NCBI GenBank assembly: GCA_039090855.1 | Contig: CM077006.1 | Coordinates: 48,307,336-48,371,335, forward strand | Source: Macrothele yani | Lineage: Eukaryota > Arthropoda > Arachnida > Araneae > Macrothelidae | Reading direction: 5' to 3' | Length of the DNA: 64,000 nt | Part shown: piece by piece, positions 31,005-40,645 of the stretch | Position numbering within the stretch: the first letter of the stretch is position 1 | Layout of the letters: the number at the start of each line of letters is the position of its first letter | The notes under the pieces: generated by a model | The model's input: the letters and a program-made list of their open reading frames with translations, nothing else | Database searches by the model: none | What the model was told of the DNA's origin: nothing | Program-made: the position numbers and the translations under genes

Positions 31005-32170
31005 GAAAAGTGGCGCGTAATTTTTTTGCATGAGTTCAAATTTGAATATTCCGCTGGTACAACGGGTCAAAACATTAATGCGGCATTTGGGCAGGGTACT
31101 GCGAATGAACGCATCATACGCCAATAGTTCACAAAATTCTAAACAGGGAACGCGTCCGTTGCAAATGCACCTCATGGTCGTTCACCAGTAGCTGTAAGAA
31201 ACAAGGAGCTGAAGAATGTCATGGAAGCTGATCCATGGCAAAGTATCCTTGAAGTGGAAGTGACCATTCGACGCTTCTTAGGCGCCTGGAGATGCTGGGA
31301 AAGGTGAAAAAACTGGATGTCTGGGTGCCACACGAATTAACAGCATCCAATAAGACACGTAATTGGAAGGTGTGCATTACCCTCCTTGTCAGACACAGAC
31401 AGGAAGGGTTCCTGTATGGAGTCGTATCCTGCGATGAAAAGTGGGTCCTCTGCAACAATAATAAGCGATAAACACAGTGGTTGGATATCACAGTGCCACC
31501 TAAACACTGCAGAGCCACCCTACACCCGCAGGAAGTGCTGGTTCTCGTATGTGGTCTATTGCCGACTCGATTCATCATTCATTTCTCCGGCAAGGTGAGA
31601 CCATCAATTCAGACTGCTGTTGTGCTTAAATGCAGCAGATGCACAAAAAACTCCGTACCAAGCACCGATCTTGGTAAACAGGTATGGAGTCCTTCTATTG
31701 CACGACTAGGTGCGCTCACAAGTCTCGGGCCTGTCCAGCAACTCCACCAGTTAAACTACCAAATTATGCCGTACCCTGCACATTCTCCGGATCTTGCTCT
31801 AAGGCCATCACGACATTAGAGAGCTAAGTTCACTCTTTTAAGTTACGTCACACTGAAACCAAGGATTCCGATTGGTTTCCAACGTTGTCTCGTGTGACAT
31901 CGTGCACGACTCCGACGTATCAGTTCGTGTAACATGAGAGTGACGTCACAAACGGAGGAAACTCATCTCTCTAATGTCACAGCCTTGCGTTTTCCAGAAA
32001 GCCGTGCTTGCTCCCTCGGATTATTACCTCTTCTGGCAGCTGGATCATTTCCTGGTGTAGAAGACCTTCCCGAAACGACCAGGCTGTGTGTCAAGCCGTT
32101 CCCATTTTCTTTCCTGCACAGACTCTGGGGTTTTATCGAGGTGGGATTCACAACCTCATAACCTGTGATG
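31005..32170 (+). pseudogene. mariner transposase with inserted non-coding element
   Basis: Reads as a DD34D mariner: HEFKFEYSAGTTGQNINAAF and TANERIIRQ (helix-turn-helix, about 31020-31125), KVKKLDVWVPHELTASNKTR (about 31300), VVSCDEKWVLCNN (first Asp, about 31430), VLLLHD (second Asp region, about 31685). The last block, PDLAPSDYYLFWQLDHFL (third Asp), is split between 31799 and 32009 by a roughly 200-bp insertion. Many stops and frameshifts. The same family is present in worse shape at 25640-26110. Confidence 0.85.
31800..32008. mobile_element. non-coding insertion in mariner
   Basis: It breaks the PDLAPSDYY coding string. It is flanked by the 7-bp direct repeat cttgctc (31793-31799 and 32009-32015) and contains inverted acattagagag / ctctctaatgt near its ends, with aaggc at 31801 and gcctt at 31986. 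A non-autonomous element. The class is unclear, since 7-8 bp duplications could fit hAT-like elements. Confidence 0.7.
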
Positions 32171-32200
32171 ACACACTTCTGTTAGCATGATACGTTGAGA

Positions 32201-32272
32201 CACTTCTGTTAGCATGATTCGTTGGCACACTTCTCTTGGAGAAGAGTGCCAACGCATCATGATAAAGAAGTG
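32201..32272. repeat. long hairpin
   Basis: Arms of about 35 bp (cacttctgttagcatgattc... and its near-complement) around a 3-bp loop. The left arm is partly duplicated at 32172-32200. Confidence 0.88.
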
Positions 32273-32660
32273 TGTCGACGCATAGGAAGGGTATCTACTT
32301 TCACTTGGCGGGTAGGTACCTTCTATTTTTATTAGAGTTTGCAGGTGGCGCTGTCATTTTGGCCAATTCATCTGCAGCAACGCAACACATTTAAATAATA
32401 AATTTGACCACAAGCTCTCTCCGATCTGACTGAACTACACGAGGACAGTAAATCAGAGTTAGCCCACGTTCCAGCAATAGAGTCAAGCCTGCTTGTTAGC
32501 AGCACGGTAATGCTGTGGGGAGAAAAATTGGGAAGAATCGCACTTCAATGGAATTTCACAGGGGATTGTTGTTGTTCATGGCTGCACTCATAAAGCGCGT
32601 TTATTTCCGAAGGAGGTGAGTGTGGCAGACCGTGCATTCAGTATGGTGATAAAGATACAC
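32273..32660. other. unassigned sequence
   Basis: No recognisable gene or repeat. Confidence 0.4.
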
Positions 32661-32663
32661 ACC

Positions 32664-33865
32664 CATGAGCCATTCCATTATGACCACCCCTAGCCTAGAG
32701 AAATGGACGCGTCTCGAGACCAAACGATGGCGCAGGTGGTGAAGTTCACAGAGCAGTATGTATACAACCCGAGGACAGGATTTCGGTTAGTAAAATACTC
32801 AAGGTCAGAATGGGAAAAGCTGCCGAATTATCGGAGTTTGATAATGGACAAATTGTGATGGCAAGGCGCCACGGAACTACGATTTTCGAAACAGCGCGAC
32901 TTGTGGGTTGTTCACGTGCCGCTGTAGTGAGTACGCATCAAAAGTGGTGCACAGATGGCCAAACGACGAACCGTCGTCCAGCCGTGTATCTTCCTCAGCT
33001 CATTAACGCCAGAGGGAAGCGGAAACTGTCGCGCTTTGTTCACAGCGACTGCAGGTCCACACTGCGACAAATCACCCGCTGATACAACAGTGGTGATCAG
33101 AGCAATGTGTCACAGCACACAGTTCATCGCAGCCTTCTTTCTGCGCATGGGCCAGCGTAGCCGAAGACTCATCACTCAGCCGGTCCCCATGCTCATTGCA
33201 CCTCATCGCCAATATCGCATGAAATGGGCCCAAGATAATGGAGATTGGACCGTGGATGATTGGAAGAAAGTGGCCTGGTCTGAAGAATCAAGATTTCTGG
33301 TGCATCACAGTAGACGGCTGAGTGCGGATACGCCGATTACCAACGGAGGCTGTGGCACCTGGATGCATTGTTGGGCGGAAACAGGCCGGCGGCGGCTGTG
33401 TTATGCTGTAGGCGATGTTTTCTTGGGGCACTTTAGGCCCCATTATCCCAATAGCACAATCCCTGACCGCTGTCAGGTATCTGAACATCGTTGTGGTCCA
33501 AGTTCACCCATTCATGGCAACTGTGTTTCTTGTTGGTGATGGCCATCACCAACAGGATAATGCATTACGCCGCAGTGCCAGAATCGTCAAGGAGTGGTTC
33601 TAGGAATATGCTGGTGACTTTCTGTTAATGACCTGGTCTCCAAATTTACCTGACATGAACCCAATGGAACATTTGTAGGTCGACTTGGAAAAGCGGATTC
33701 GTGCTAAATCATCACCACCCTGAAATGTACGGGAACTGGAAGGCCTTCTATTGACATTATGGTACCAGATACCTCAGGATACCTATCACCACCTCATCGA
33801 ATCGATGCATCGCCAAGTGGCTGCTGTTTTGCGGGTTGAAGTGTACATTGAGTACAAAATGTGAC
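32664..33865 (+). pseudogene. Tc1-like transposase and element, broken
   Basis: The start at 32810 ([20 protein letters not shown]) opens a 90-codon DNA-binding region with HTH-like [17 protein letters not shown]. Later blocks in other frames include DWTVDDWKKVAWSEESRF (about 33240-33300), where the first Asp is replaced by Glu, and VGDGHHQQDNALRRSA (second Asp, about 33530-33590). The Glu region reads MNPMEHL before a stop (about 33660). Upstream of the gene is cattatgaccacccc, resembling the end at 24129. No matching right end seen. Confidence 0.8.
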
Positions 33866-33937
33866 CGTATGGAGTGAGAGACTGTGACGTATCACTGCAG
33901 TAACACATGAGACAAAACGGCAAGTTGCAGCGGTAAA

Positions 33938-34083
33938 CCTTGCCGCGTAGTTCAGTCGGGAGAGTATTCCACTCCGGAGTAGGTAGACGTTGATTCGAAT
34001 TTCAGTACCGATTCAGTATTTCTTCACATTGGAGCCTGAACGTAAAATGAATCTCGTGGTCGTCAAGATCGAAAAAAAAATGT
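33938..34083 (+). repeat. tRNA-derived SINE, family 2 copy 1
   Basis: Head with A-box-like gcgtagttcagtcgggagag and B-box-like gttgattcgaattt, then a body (ttcacatt-gcc-gaacgtaa) shared with 51822-52066, and a short A tail at 34072-34080. Confidence 0.72.
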
Positions 34084-34212
34084 CTGATGGTTCTTCCACA
34101 CGTCGTTTGGAATTAATAACAGATTCCTTCTTCCAGAGTGAGCTCCTTCAAGCATAGTTTGTCGGCGGACCCGAAACCTGCGATTTTCGTGTTCCCGCTT
34201 TACTCAAATGTG

Positions 34213-34690
34213 GGATATACACTATATTATCAAAAGTATTCGAACACCGCAATGCTTTGAGATAAATGGCTTTATTATAGCAATTAGTAGTTACTCGGTC
34301 CACCTTTTGCTTGTATGGCAGCAGCATCACGTCCAGGCATATTATCAACCAATATCCTGTAGGTTTCGACAGGAATGGCTCGCCCTTCGTCCTACAAAAC
34401 TGTTGCTGGAATGGATAGCGAGAACCGTCGTTGTGATCGATGTCGTATCCTACGCTCCAGTTCATCCCAGAGGTGTTCTATGGGATGAAGGTCAGGACTC
34501 TGAGCAGGCCAGTCTAACAATTCCACTTCATTTTCGCGAAATCAGTTCCGGACATGCCGTGCAGTGCGGCAGGGAGCTCGATCGTTATGGAAGACACCAC
34601 GGTCATTTCCATAATACTGCCGCGCTGTTGGTAATGCTGAATTATCCAGAACGTTGAGTTATACTTCAGAGTTCATGGTTTGTGGTGTAA
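34213..34690 (-). pseudogene. Tc1-like C-terminal remnant
   Basis: The left terminus tacactatattatcaaaagt (34213) follows the pattern of family C (36596). On the minus strand WPAQSPDLHPIEHLWDELER (about 34440-34505) is the Glu motif, near-intact. The second-Asp region is frameshifted. It is truncated on the right before the hairpin array. Confidence 0.75.
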
Positions 34691-34712
34691 TAACCAACGG
34701 ACACAGTTCCTT

Positions 34713-34973
34713 ACCTTCTGAACTGGGTGTTACCTGCTATTGAGGTACTCCAGTTCAGAAGGTCAGAAGGTAAGGGACTCCAGTTCAGAAGGTTCCTCTC
34801 GACCTTCTAACCTGGGAGTTACCTGCTATTGAGGTAACTCCAGTTCAAAGGTTCCTTTCGACCTTCTGAACTGGGAGTTACTTGCTATTGAGGTAACTCC
34901 ATTTCAGAAGGTAAGGGCACCAGTTCAAAAGGTTCCTCTCGACCTTCTGAGCTGAGAGTTACCTGCTATTGAC
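34713..34973. repeat. array of palindromic 50-bp units
   Basis: Three nearly complete hairpins (34713-34763, 34802-34852, 34861-34912) and a half copy (34942-34973). Each has accttctgaactggg, gttacctgctattgaggtaa and ccagttcagaaggt, so each folds on itself around gctattg. Spacers carry aaggttcctctcg. Confidence 0.93.
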
Positions 34974-35190
34974 GCGAGCTTTAAAATAATGTGTAAATCG
35001 ATGGGGTGTAACTTGTGGTTATGCCAGACTAAACATTACCAATCGCCCTCACTAACACACTTGCGATTCAACTTTCCTTCTATATTGAGGTCAGAGTTTA
35101 GTTTGCGCATGCGCAAACGAACTGTAATGGTTACATCACATTTCATCGGTGTCAGCGTTGTTTCTTACGTTCGACAAAAACTGAATAATA
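34974..35190. other. unassigned sequence
   Basis: No feature recognised. Confidence 0.4.
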
Positions 35191-35192
35191 TA

Positions 35193-36298
35193 AGCACACC
35201 GGACAACAAATTAGTCACCTCTGGCAGAACTTACCTAATAACGGATGACGTCGCCTCTTGCCTTGATAACAGCATGAATCCGGTGTGGTAGAGACTCCAC
35301 GAGGTTGTGGATGTATTGAACATCGATTTTCAGCCACTCATGCGTTAGCTGGTCCCGAAGTTCTGCCAGAGTACGTGGGTGTCTATTCCATCGTTTCACC
35401 TTCTGTTCCAAATGATCCCACAGATTTTCAATAGGATTTAAATCTGGGGATTTGGCGGGACAGTCGAGGTGAGACAGTGTTGCTGGTTGTTCGTCGTGCC
35501 ACTCAGACACTGTTTTAGCCCTGTGAACCTGGCTATTGTCGTCTTGGGAGACAGGAGTGACAATGTGATACTGCCCCTGGAGATGTAGGGCAAAGGGCAA
35601 CACTTCGTCATTCAAAATGCGGAGGTACACATGCTAGTTCAAATTCATCGTCACTGCAAAGAGAAGGCCCATTTCGTGGTACGAAAATCATCACAGAACC
35701 CCCTCCAGCTTGAACAATATCTTCGACATAATCAGGATTAAAGGTGCCTCTGAGCCCATTGATAACGCGCGACTTGCTGTTAAAAGAGGCCTCTTCCGTG
35801 GTACTCTGCTGCAGATGTCCATCGCATGCAGTTCTCGTTGCAATGTCCTTTCAGAAATTGGTTGGAGTGGACTTTTATTGACTGTTTGGAGCAGTTGTTG
35901 CCTGATTTGCAATTACTAGGCGTAAAACATGGCGTCGGTCCCTGCTGGTGATAATCGTTTTTCTGCCACAGCTACGTCGCCGATTTTCAGTTGACTGCGA
36001 CCTACACAACTGCTTGTAGGCCCGCTGGACAGCACGCTTCGACACACCAACAAATTACGCGACTTCATTCACTTTGTGTCCGTGGGCACGACCAAACATG
36101 ATGTCCCCTTTTTGCCACTCAGTAACGTCTATCTTACGATCCATATTGCGGACTAAATTCAACATACACGTTGCTCTTCACCACTGCACGAGACAGAAAT
36201 GATCCTGAAGACTACGTCAGCGCTATTTATCTGTGCAACCGGTGACTTTTCCTACTGTCATTTCTGTTAGGGGTGACTAATTGTTTCTCCGGTGGGCT
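35193..36298 (-). mobile_element. Tc1-like element, DD36E
   Basis: Ends agcacaccggacaacaaatt (35193) and its near-complement (about 36267-36298) with TA on both sides. 1106 bp long. Confidence 0.85.
35235..36143 (-). pseudogene. Tc1-like transposase (DD36E), broken
   Basis: The start at about 36143 reads MDRKIDVTEWQKGDIMFGRA, with a stop soon after in the helix-turn-helix region. The frame 35912-35691 gives the linker (ISERTLQRELHAMDI). The first-Asp region between 35690 and 35640 is missing or scrambled. 35630-35235 is open: SQDDNSQVHRA (second Asp), SPDLNPIENLWDHLEQ (Glu) and a normal C-terminus ending IRY. I count 36 residues between the second Asp and the Glu. A deletion of the WSDES block is likely. 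Confidence 0.85.
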
Positions 36299-36300
36299 TA

Positions 36301-36593
36301 AAATAATAATGATAATAAAAATAAATATTGCTCTTGAAAAACACAGTCGAAATATTTACCACTGCCGCCACTATAGTTTTATTTACTTTTATAACTCGCA
36401 TAACTTCTTTCATTGGATTTACGACAATAACATTCATTAATCCATCTACCTAAGAACCACTCAATGTCAGGAATTAGTAACTTTATTCTTTGCTGTTGTA
36501 ATTTAACTCGACGTAGTATGTACCAGACTGTGGCTTTGTGTGGTCGTGGTGACGCTAATTAAATCAGTGTATTGGACGCAAATATAGTGAATG
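36301..36593. other. unassigned sequence
   Basis: AT-rich, no feature seen. Confidence 0.4.
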
Positions 36594-36595
36594 TA

Positions 36596-37684
36596 CACTA
36601 TATTGACAAAAGTTACTGGACACCCCTTTAAAAGCAAATGAAGGGATCCGCTGCGTTGTTCAGATGCGCAGTACAGCTGCAAACGGTATAAAAACAAGCC
36701 TGCAGCCACGATCATAGCGCACCGTGAGGTTGAGTGAAATTGTCGCTGCGGAGAGAACTGACTTTGAGAAAGGAAATATTGTTGGGTGTTATATTAGTGG
36801 GTTGACCATAAGAAAAACCGACAGTCATTTAAACATACCCAAGTCAACTGTTTTGGATGTACTGAATAAGTGGAAGACACATGACGTGCCTGAAGCAGCA
36901 AAACGTACTGGCAGACCAAAGAAAATCAGTGATAGAGGACGTCGGAGCCTCAGGAGAGTCGTTACAGCTAATCGACGTTGTACTGCACAAGACCTCAGTG
37001 TACAGGCAAGTAAAAATGCTGGAACCTCGGTATTTACACGAACCATTCGCAGAGAACTTCATTCCATGGGTTACCGTGGCCGTGTGTGGGTATGGTGGCA
37101 GCCGGGGGAACGCTATTTACCACAGTGTACTTGTTCCTACGGTCAGGTTTGGAGCTGGCAGTGTACTTGTATGGGGGTGTTTTTCGTGGTATGGTCCCGG
37201 CCCATTGGTTATCGTGGACAAACCTGTTAACCAGCACGTGTATCTCGATATTCTGGTCAATTATGCTTTACCAACTCTGTGGCAATACTATGGAACCGAG
37301 CCTTGTTGGTATCAGCAGGATAATGCACCGAGCCATAAAGCAAGGACTATTACGGCGCGGTTTGACGGCAATTCCATATCGTGTGTAGACTGGCCAGCGC
37401 AGAGACCTGATCTTAATCCCATAGAGCACCTATGGGATGAATTAGAGCGCCGCACTGAGAGTTTTGAACCAAGGCCTACTACTAAGCAACAGTTAGCGAC
37501 AGCATTATGTACTAAATGGAAGCGCATACCTATCGCTGTGTTCCGAACCCTTGTTTAAAGCATGTCTCGAAGGGTCAGTGCGCGCATTAAGGCCAAAGGT
37601 GGACAGACACCGTACTAATGTATGACAATAAATGTAATGTTGTGTTTCTGTTCTAGGTGTCCGGTGACTTTTGTCAATGTAGTG
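36596..37684 (+). mobile_element. Tc1-like element, family C copy 1 (internally deleted)
   Basis: Terminal repeats cactatattgacaaaagtta (36596) and complement (ending 37684) with TA duplications. About 160 bp shorter than the sister copy at 52069-53314. Confidence 0.93.
36724..37558 (+). pseudogene. Tc1-like transposase, family C copy 1
   Basis: The N-terminal part (36724-37085) is open: TDFEKGNIVGCYISGLTIRK, NIPKSTVLDVLNKW and GRPKK, ending in ELHSMGYRG. The next block is deleted relative to copy 2, removing the segment that would hold the first catalytic Asp. The rest reads VLVWGCFSWYGPGPL, WYQQDNAPSHKART (second Asp, about 37310) and RPDLNPIEHLWDELER (Glu, about 37405) to a stop at 37558. 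Spacing is 34, a DD34E. Without the first Asp it cannot be catalytic. Confidence 0.9.
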
Positions 37685-37779
37685 TATTCTCTCAAATCAC
37701 TCATTTGATTTCAGACCCTCAAAGATCTTGGCGTGCGAAAGATGCAGAGCATGAATTATGTAAGGGTACAAGGTACTCA

Positions 37780-37965
37780 TTTTTTTTATTTGTTGTTGTC
37801 GTTTGATTATTTGGGAATTTAACGACCACCGTCAGTCTGCTGCCCCAAATTTAGAGCCACAGGTTCCAGGTAAGAGAGAGTGCAAATGCAGTAAGATAAA
37901 GAAAACATACATGCCTCACCTGAATTTGAACACATGTCGGTCTCGTGGTAAGAGGCAAGTTGTTA
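37780..37965 (-). repeat. SINE family 1, diverged copy
   Basis: Minus-strand copy with T-rich tail complement at 37780-37790, then gtttaacgaccacc-type and cctcacctg-attcgaaca-type segments. Much diverged from the others. Confidence 0.6.
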
Positions 37966-38060
37966 AATGAGTTTACATTTCGGTTAAGCTGCACTCTGTC
38001 CTTTATTTCTCTTAATCTGCCACACAAAAAAAGTGATCGAATTATTCTGTACTTTATTGG

Positions 38061-38261
38061 GGTTTTTTTTTTTTTTGTTTTTAGTGGAATCAGAGACGGG
38101 CGACTGTTATAAGCAGTCGCCCGTCTCTGATTCCAGGGAAGGAGAAAGCCAGTGCCATAAGAAAAACACAATATCCATGCCTCACTGGGATTCGAACCCG
38201 GACCCTTTCGGACGAATGATCAGAGGTCATCGCTTAGACCACTGCGCCACCGGGGCGACCT
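38061..38261 (-). repeat. SINE family 1 with snap-back hairpin
   Basis: tRNA-like head at the right (ggattcgaacccggaccctt as B-box complement, gcgccaccgggg at the end) and T run at 38063-38076 as tail complement. The 3' part is replaced by a perfect inverted repeat: 21-bp arms at 38086-38106 and 38114-38134 around ttataag. Confidence 0.92.
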
Positions 38262-38350
38262 TTATTGAGTTGTCCGGAAAGTTCTGAGCGCTTGTGACAG
38301 GTGCATGGTTGAGAGTGGCGTATGCAGTCGCACGTTTTCAAAACACACAA

Positions 38351-38559
38351 GCCGCCTCGGCGGCGCAGCGGTCTAAGCGATGGCTTTTGATCATTCGTCC
38401 GAAAGGGGTCCGGGTTCGAATCCCGGTTAGGCATAGATTATGTGTTTGTCACTGGCTCTCTCCCTTCCCCGGAACCAGTGACCCTAAATTAGGGATGGGC
38501 GACTGCTTATAGCCCATTGAGTTGCTCACGGGGGTCGTTAAACCCCCAATAAAAAAAAT
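38351..38559 (+). repeat. SINE family 1
   Basis: Head gccgcctcggcggcgcagcg (A box) and gggttcgaatcccgg (B box), body with cactggctctctccc, ggaaccagtgaccctaaatt and gcttatagcccattgagttg, short A tail. Confidence 0.93.
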
Positions 38560-39599
38560 CACCAGATGTTGGCAACAACGAACGGTGGCATTTACATGCT
38601 ACGTGTGTTGACGATAAGTGGAAGTTGTGTTTGTGTAGTACGTGTTAAACAAGGATGATGAAAGGTTGCATTTTCGGCGTGTGATGCTATTCCTCTATAA
38701 AAAGGTGAACTACGCTACACAGATGTGTAAAAACATTTGTGAGGTGTATGGAGAGAATGCTATTGTTGAACCAACGGTTCGGAGGTGGTTCGCGAAGTTC
38801 AAAGCCGGCGATTTCCGTTTAATAAGCCTTTAAGCGGCCGATGTACTTGAACTACACGATGCCCAAAACTTTTGCTCTCTTGAAACAGAAATGTTTATAT
38901 AGCGACCGGCTTTTGCGAAATCTATGAAAAACAATTTATCTTTACCCCCTCTGATCTCCGCAACACCAAAAATAAACCTGTCAGAGATGATAAGTCTCCC
39001 TTCTTGTTTTATATTTCCTATTCTATGATCTAAAATATGATATGGAAGGGCGTGTCCAGCTGACACGAACATCATGCAACTGGGTAAAAATAAGTACAGT
39101 AGACTCTCGCTAGTCCGGCCATTTCTTGCACAAAGGGGTGCCGGATTACTGAGAGAGCATAACAATTCAGTTTAATTCTTCATTAAATTTAATGTTACAA
39201 TGACAAGTTTGCTATGTGTAGTGCATATGTGTTTAGAAAACCATAAATAAGAGAAAAACATCTGATAATAGTAAAAGTACACGATCATTACGTACTGTAC
39301 TGTCTCATTTATAACAATGACATAATCTTTTCATATTATCAGTACAGTAAAGCACAATATGTATGTGTGCATACTATATACATAGTAAAAGAAACGTACA
39401 ATTGCAATACAGCACAGATGAAATCTTGCATTTTCTACTCAGTGTGGTCACTTCGAAACATATCACAGATTTTTGTCTGCTTTAATGAAGACTAGCAGGG
39501 ATACCTGATATTTCCCGGGTAAATATATTCGTGGAATCACTAAGTTCAGCGGGTGAAATTTTATGAATAAAAAATATATTCCTGTAGTTCTCCCGTTAA

Positions 39600-39960
39600 T
39601 ACCAAATTTGGTGATTCTAAATTGAAAACTGTAGAACTTTTTTTATACCAATTTGGTGGTTCTAAATTGAAAACTGTAGAACTTTTTACGAAAATTTTGT
39701 ATGGGGGCCCTATGACCCCCGGGCTCTGACCCCTTCCCAAAACCGTGTACGGTCTAAGTCAGAGTACCATGAGATAGTATACCAAATTTGGTGGTTCTAA
39801 AATGAAAACTGTAGAAATTTTAACTAAAATAACGAAAATTTTGTATGGGGGCCTCTTGACCCCAACCGATCCCTTCCAAAACCCTTCGACTGTCTAAGTT
39901 AGAGCACTGTGAGATAGTATACCAAATTTGGTGGTTCTAAGTTAGATTACCAGATTTTTC
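39600..39960. repeat. tandem repeat, about 137-bp unit
   Basis: accaaatttggtggttctaa recurs at about 39600, 39645, 39781 and 39921, with aaattttgtatgggggcc between. The first copy is short. Non-coding. Confidence 0.88.
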
Positions 39961-40199
39961 TTTCAATTTTTCTAAGTCTTGAAAATCGCTTCCCAGAGCA
40001 TAGAAAAACAATTTTTATTGAAGAGTTACTAATTGCTCACTAATTAATGATCTCACTAAATTACCATGTGAAAGAATATGCCCGATCAGAAATTGTCATA
40101 TGCTTCGAGAATTTTATATGATTCTAATGCCTCTAACTGTTGTATGGTAATGGCGCTTCGACCAAAGATGAAGTAATAGAAAATATTTACTATTTGCAC

Positions 40200-40388
40200 T
40201 TATGGAAAACTTTTCGCGTCACCTTCGAAGATACTTACATTCAGCACATAGGGATCTTTACCTTCAACCTCATTAATGCCGCATTTGTACTCGAAAGTTA
40301 AACCTTCAAAGTAAGATACCATCATTTCAACGGGGACTGGTTGTCCATCACTTACGTTACTAAGGCTAGTTGCCATGAAGAAAGTCAC
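40200..40388 (-). other. 62-codon exon-like ORF in pogo-like element
   Basis: A minus-strand frame with balanced amino acid use (VPVEMMVSYFEGLTFEYKCG) and two gtaagt donor-like sites (about 40354 and 40240). No family recognised. It could be a captured host exon or chance. No acceptor site assigned. Confidence 0.3.
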
Positions 40389-40529
40389 GTGTTTACTGTA
40401 TCCTCATAGGCAGTGGGAGCCACGAAAGAATGCGAACGACTGTTTTTTCTTTGACTTGTCACTAAAATCGTTACTGCTCGGCTCCCTTTTGTCATAGATT
40501 AATGTTTCATACACCTAAACCTTCCTCGA

Positions 40530-40645
40530 CAAATGCTCTATAGAATGGTGAAAACCGCATCAAAATTCGTCCAGCGATTCTTGAATTAGCCTGAACAAAC
40601 AGACAGACGCCTACCGGGGACTTTATTTTATACTATGTATGGATG
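40530..40645 (+). repeat. retroelement 3'-tail-like segment
   Basis: tcaaaattcgtccagcgatt...aacaaacagacagacgcc...ttattttatactatgta resembles the common 3' end of RTE-type LINEs and related SINEs in arthropods. From memory of the motif only. Confidence 0.5.

Noticed and set aside
33531..33554. 24-bp perfect palindrome as a regulatory operator
   Set aside because: It lies inside broken Tc1-like coding sequence just before QQDNA and has no promoter context.
36881..37558. 225-codon ORF as an intact Tc1 transposase
   Set aside because: The first part is in the wrong frame (antiphase to the DNA-binding region) and the first-Asp block is deleted.
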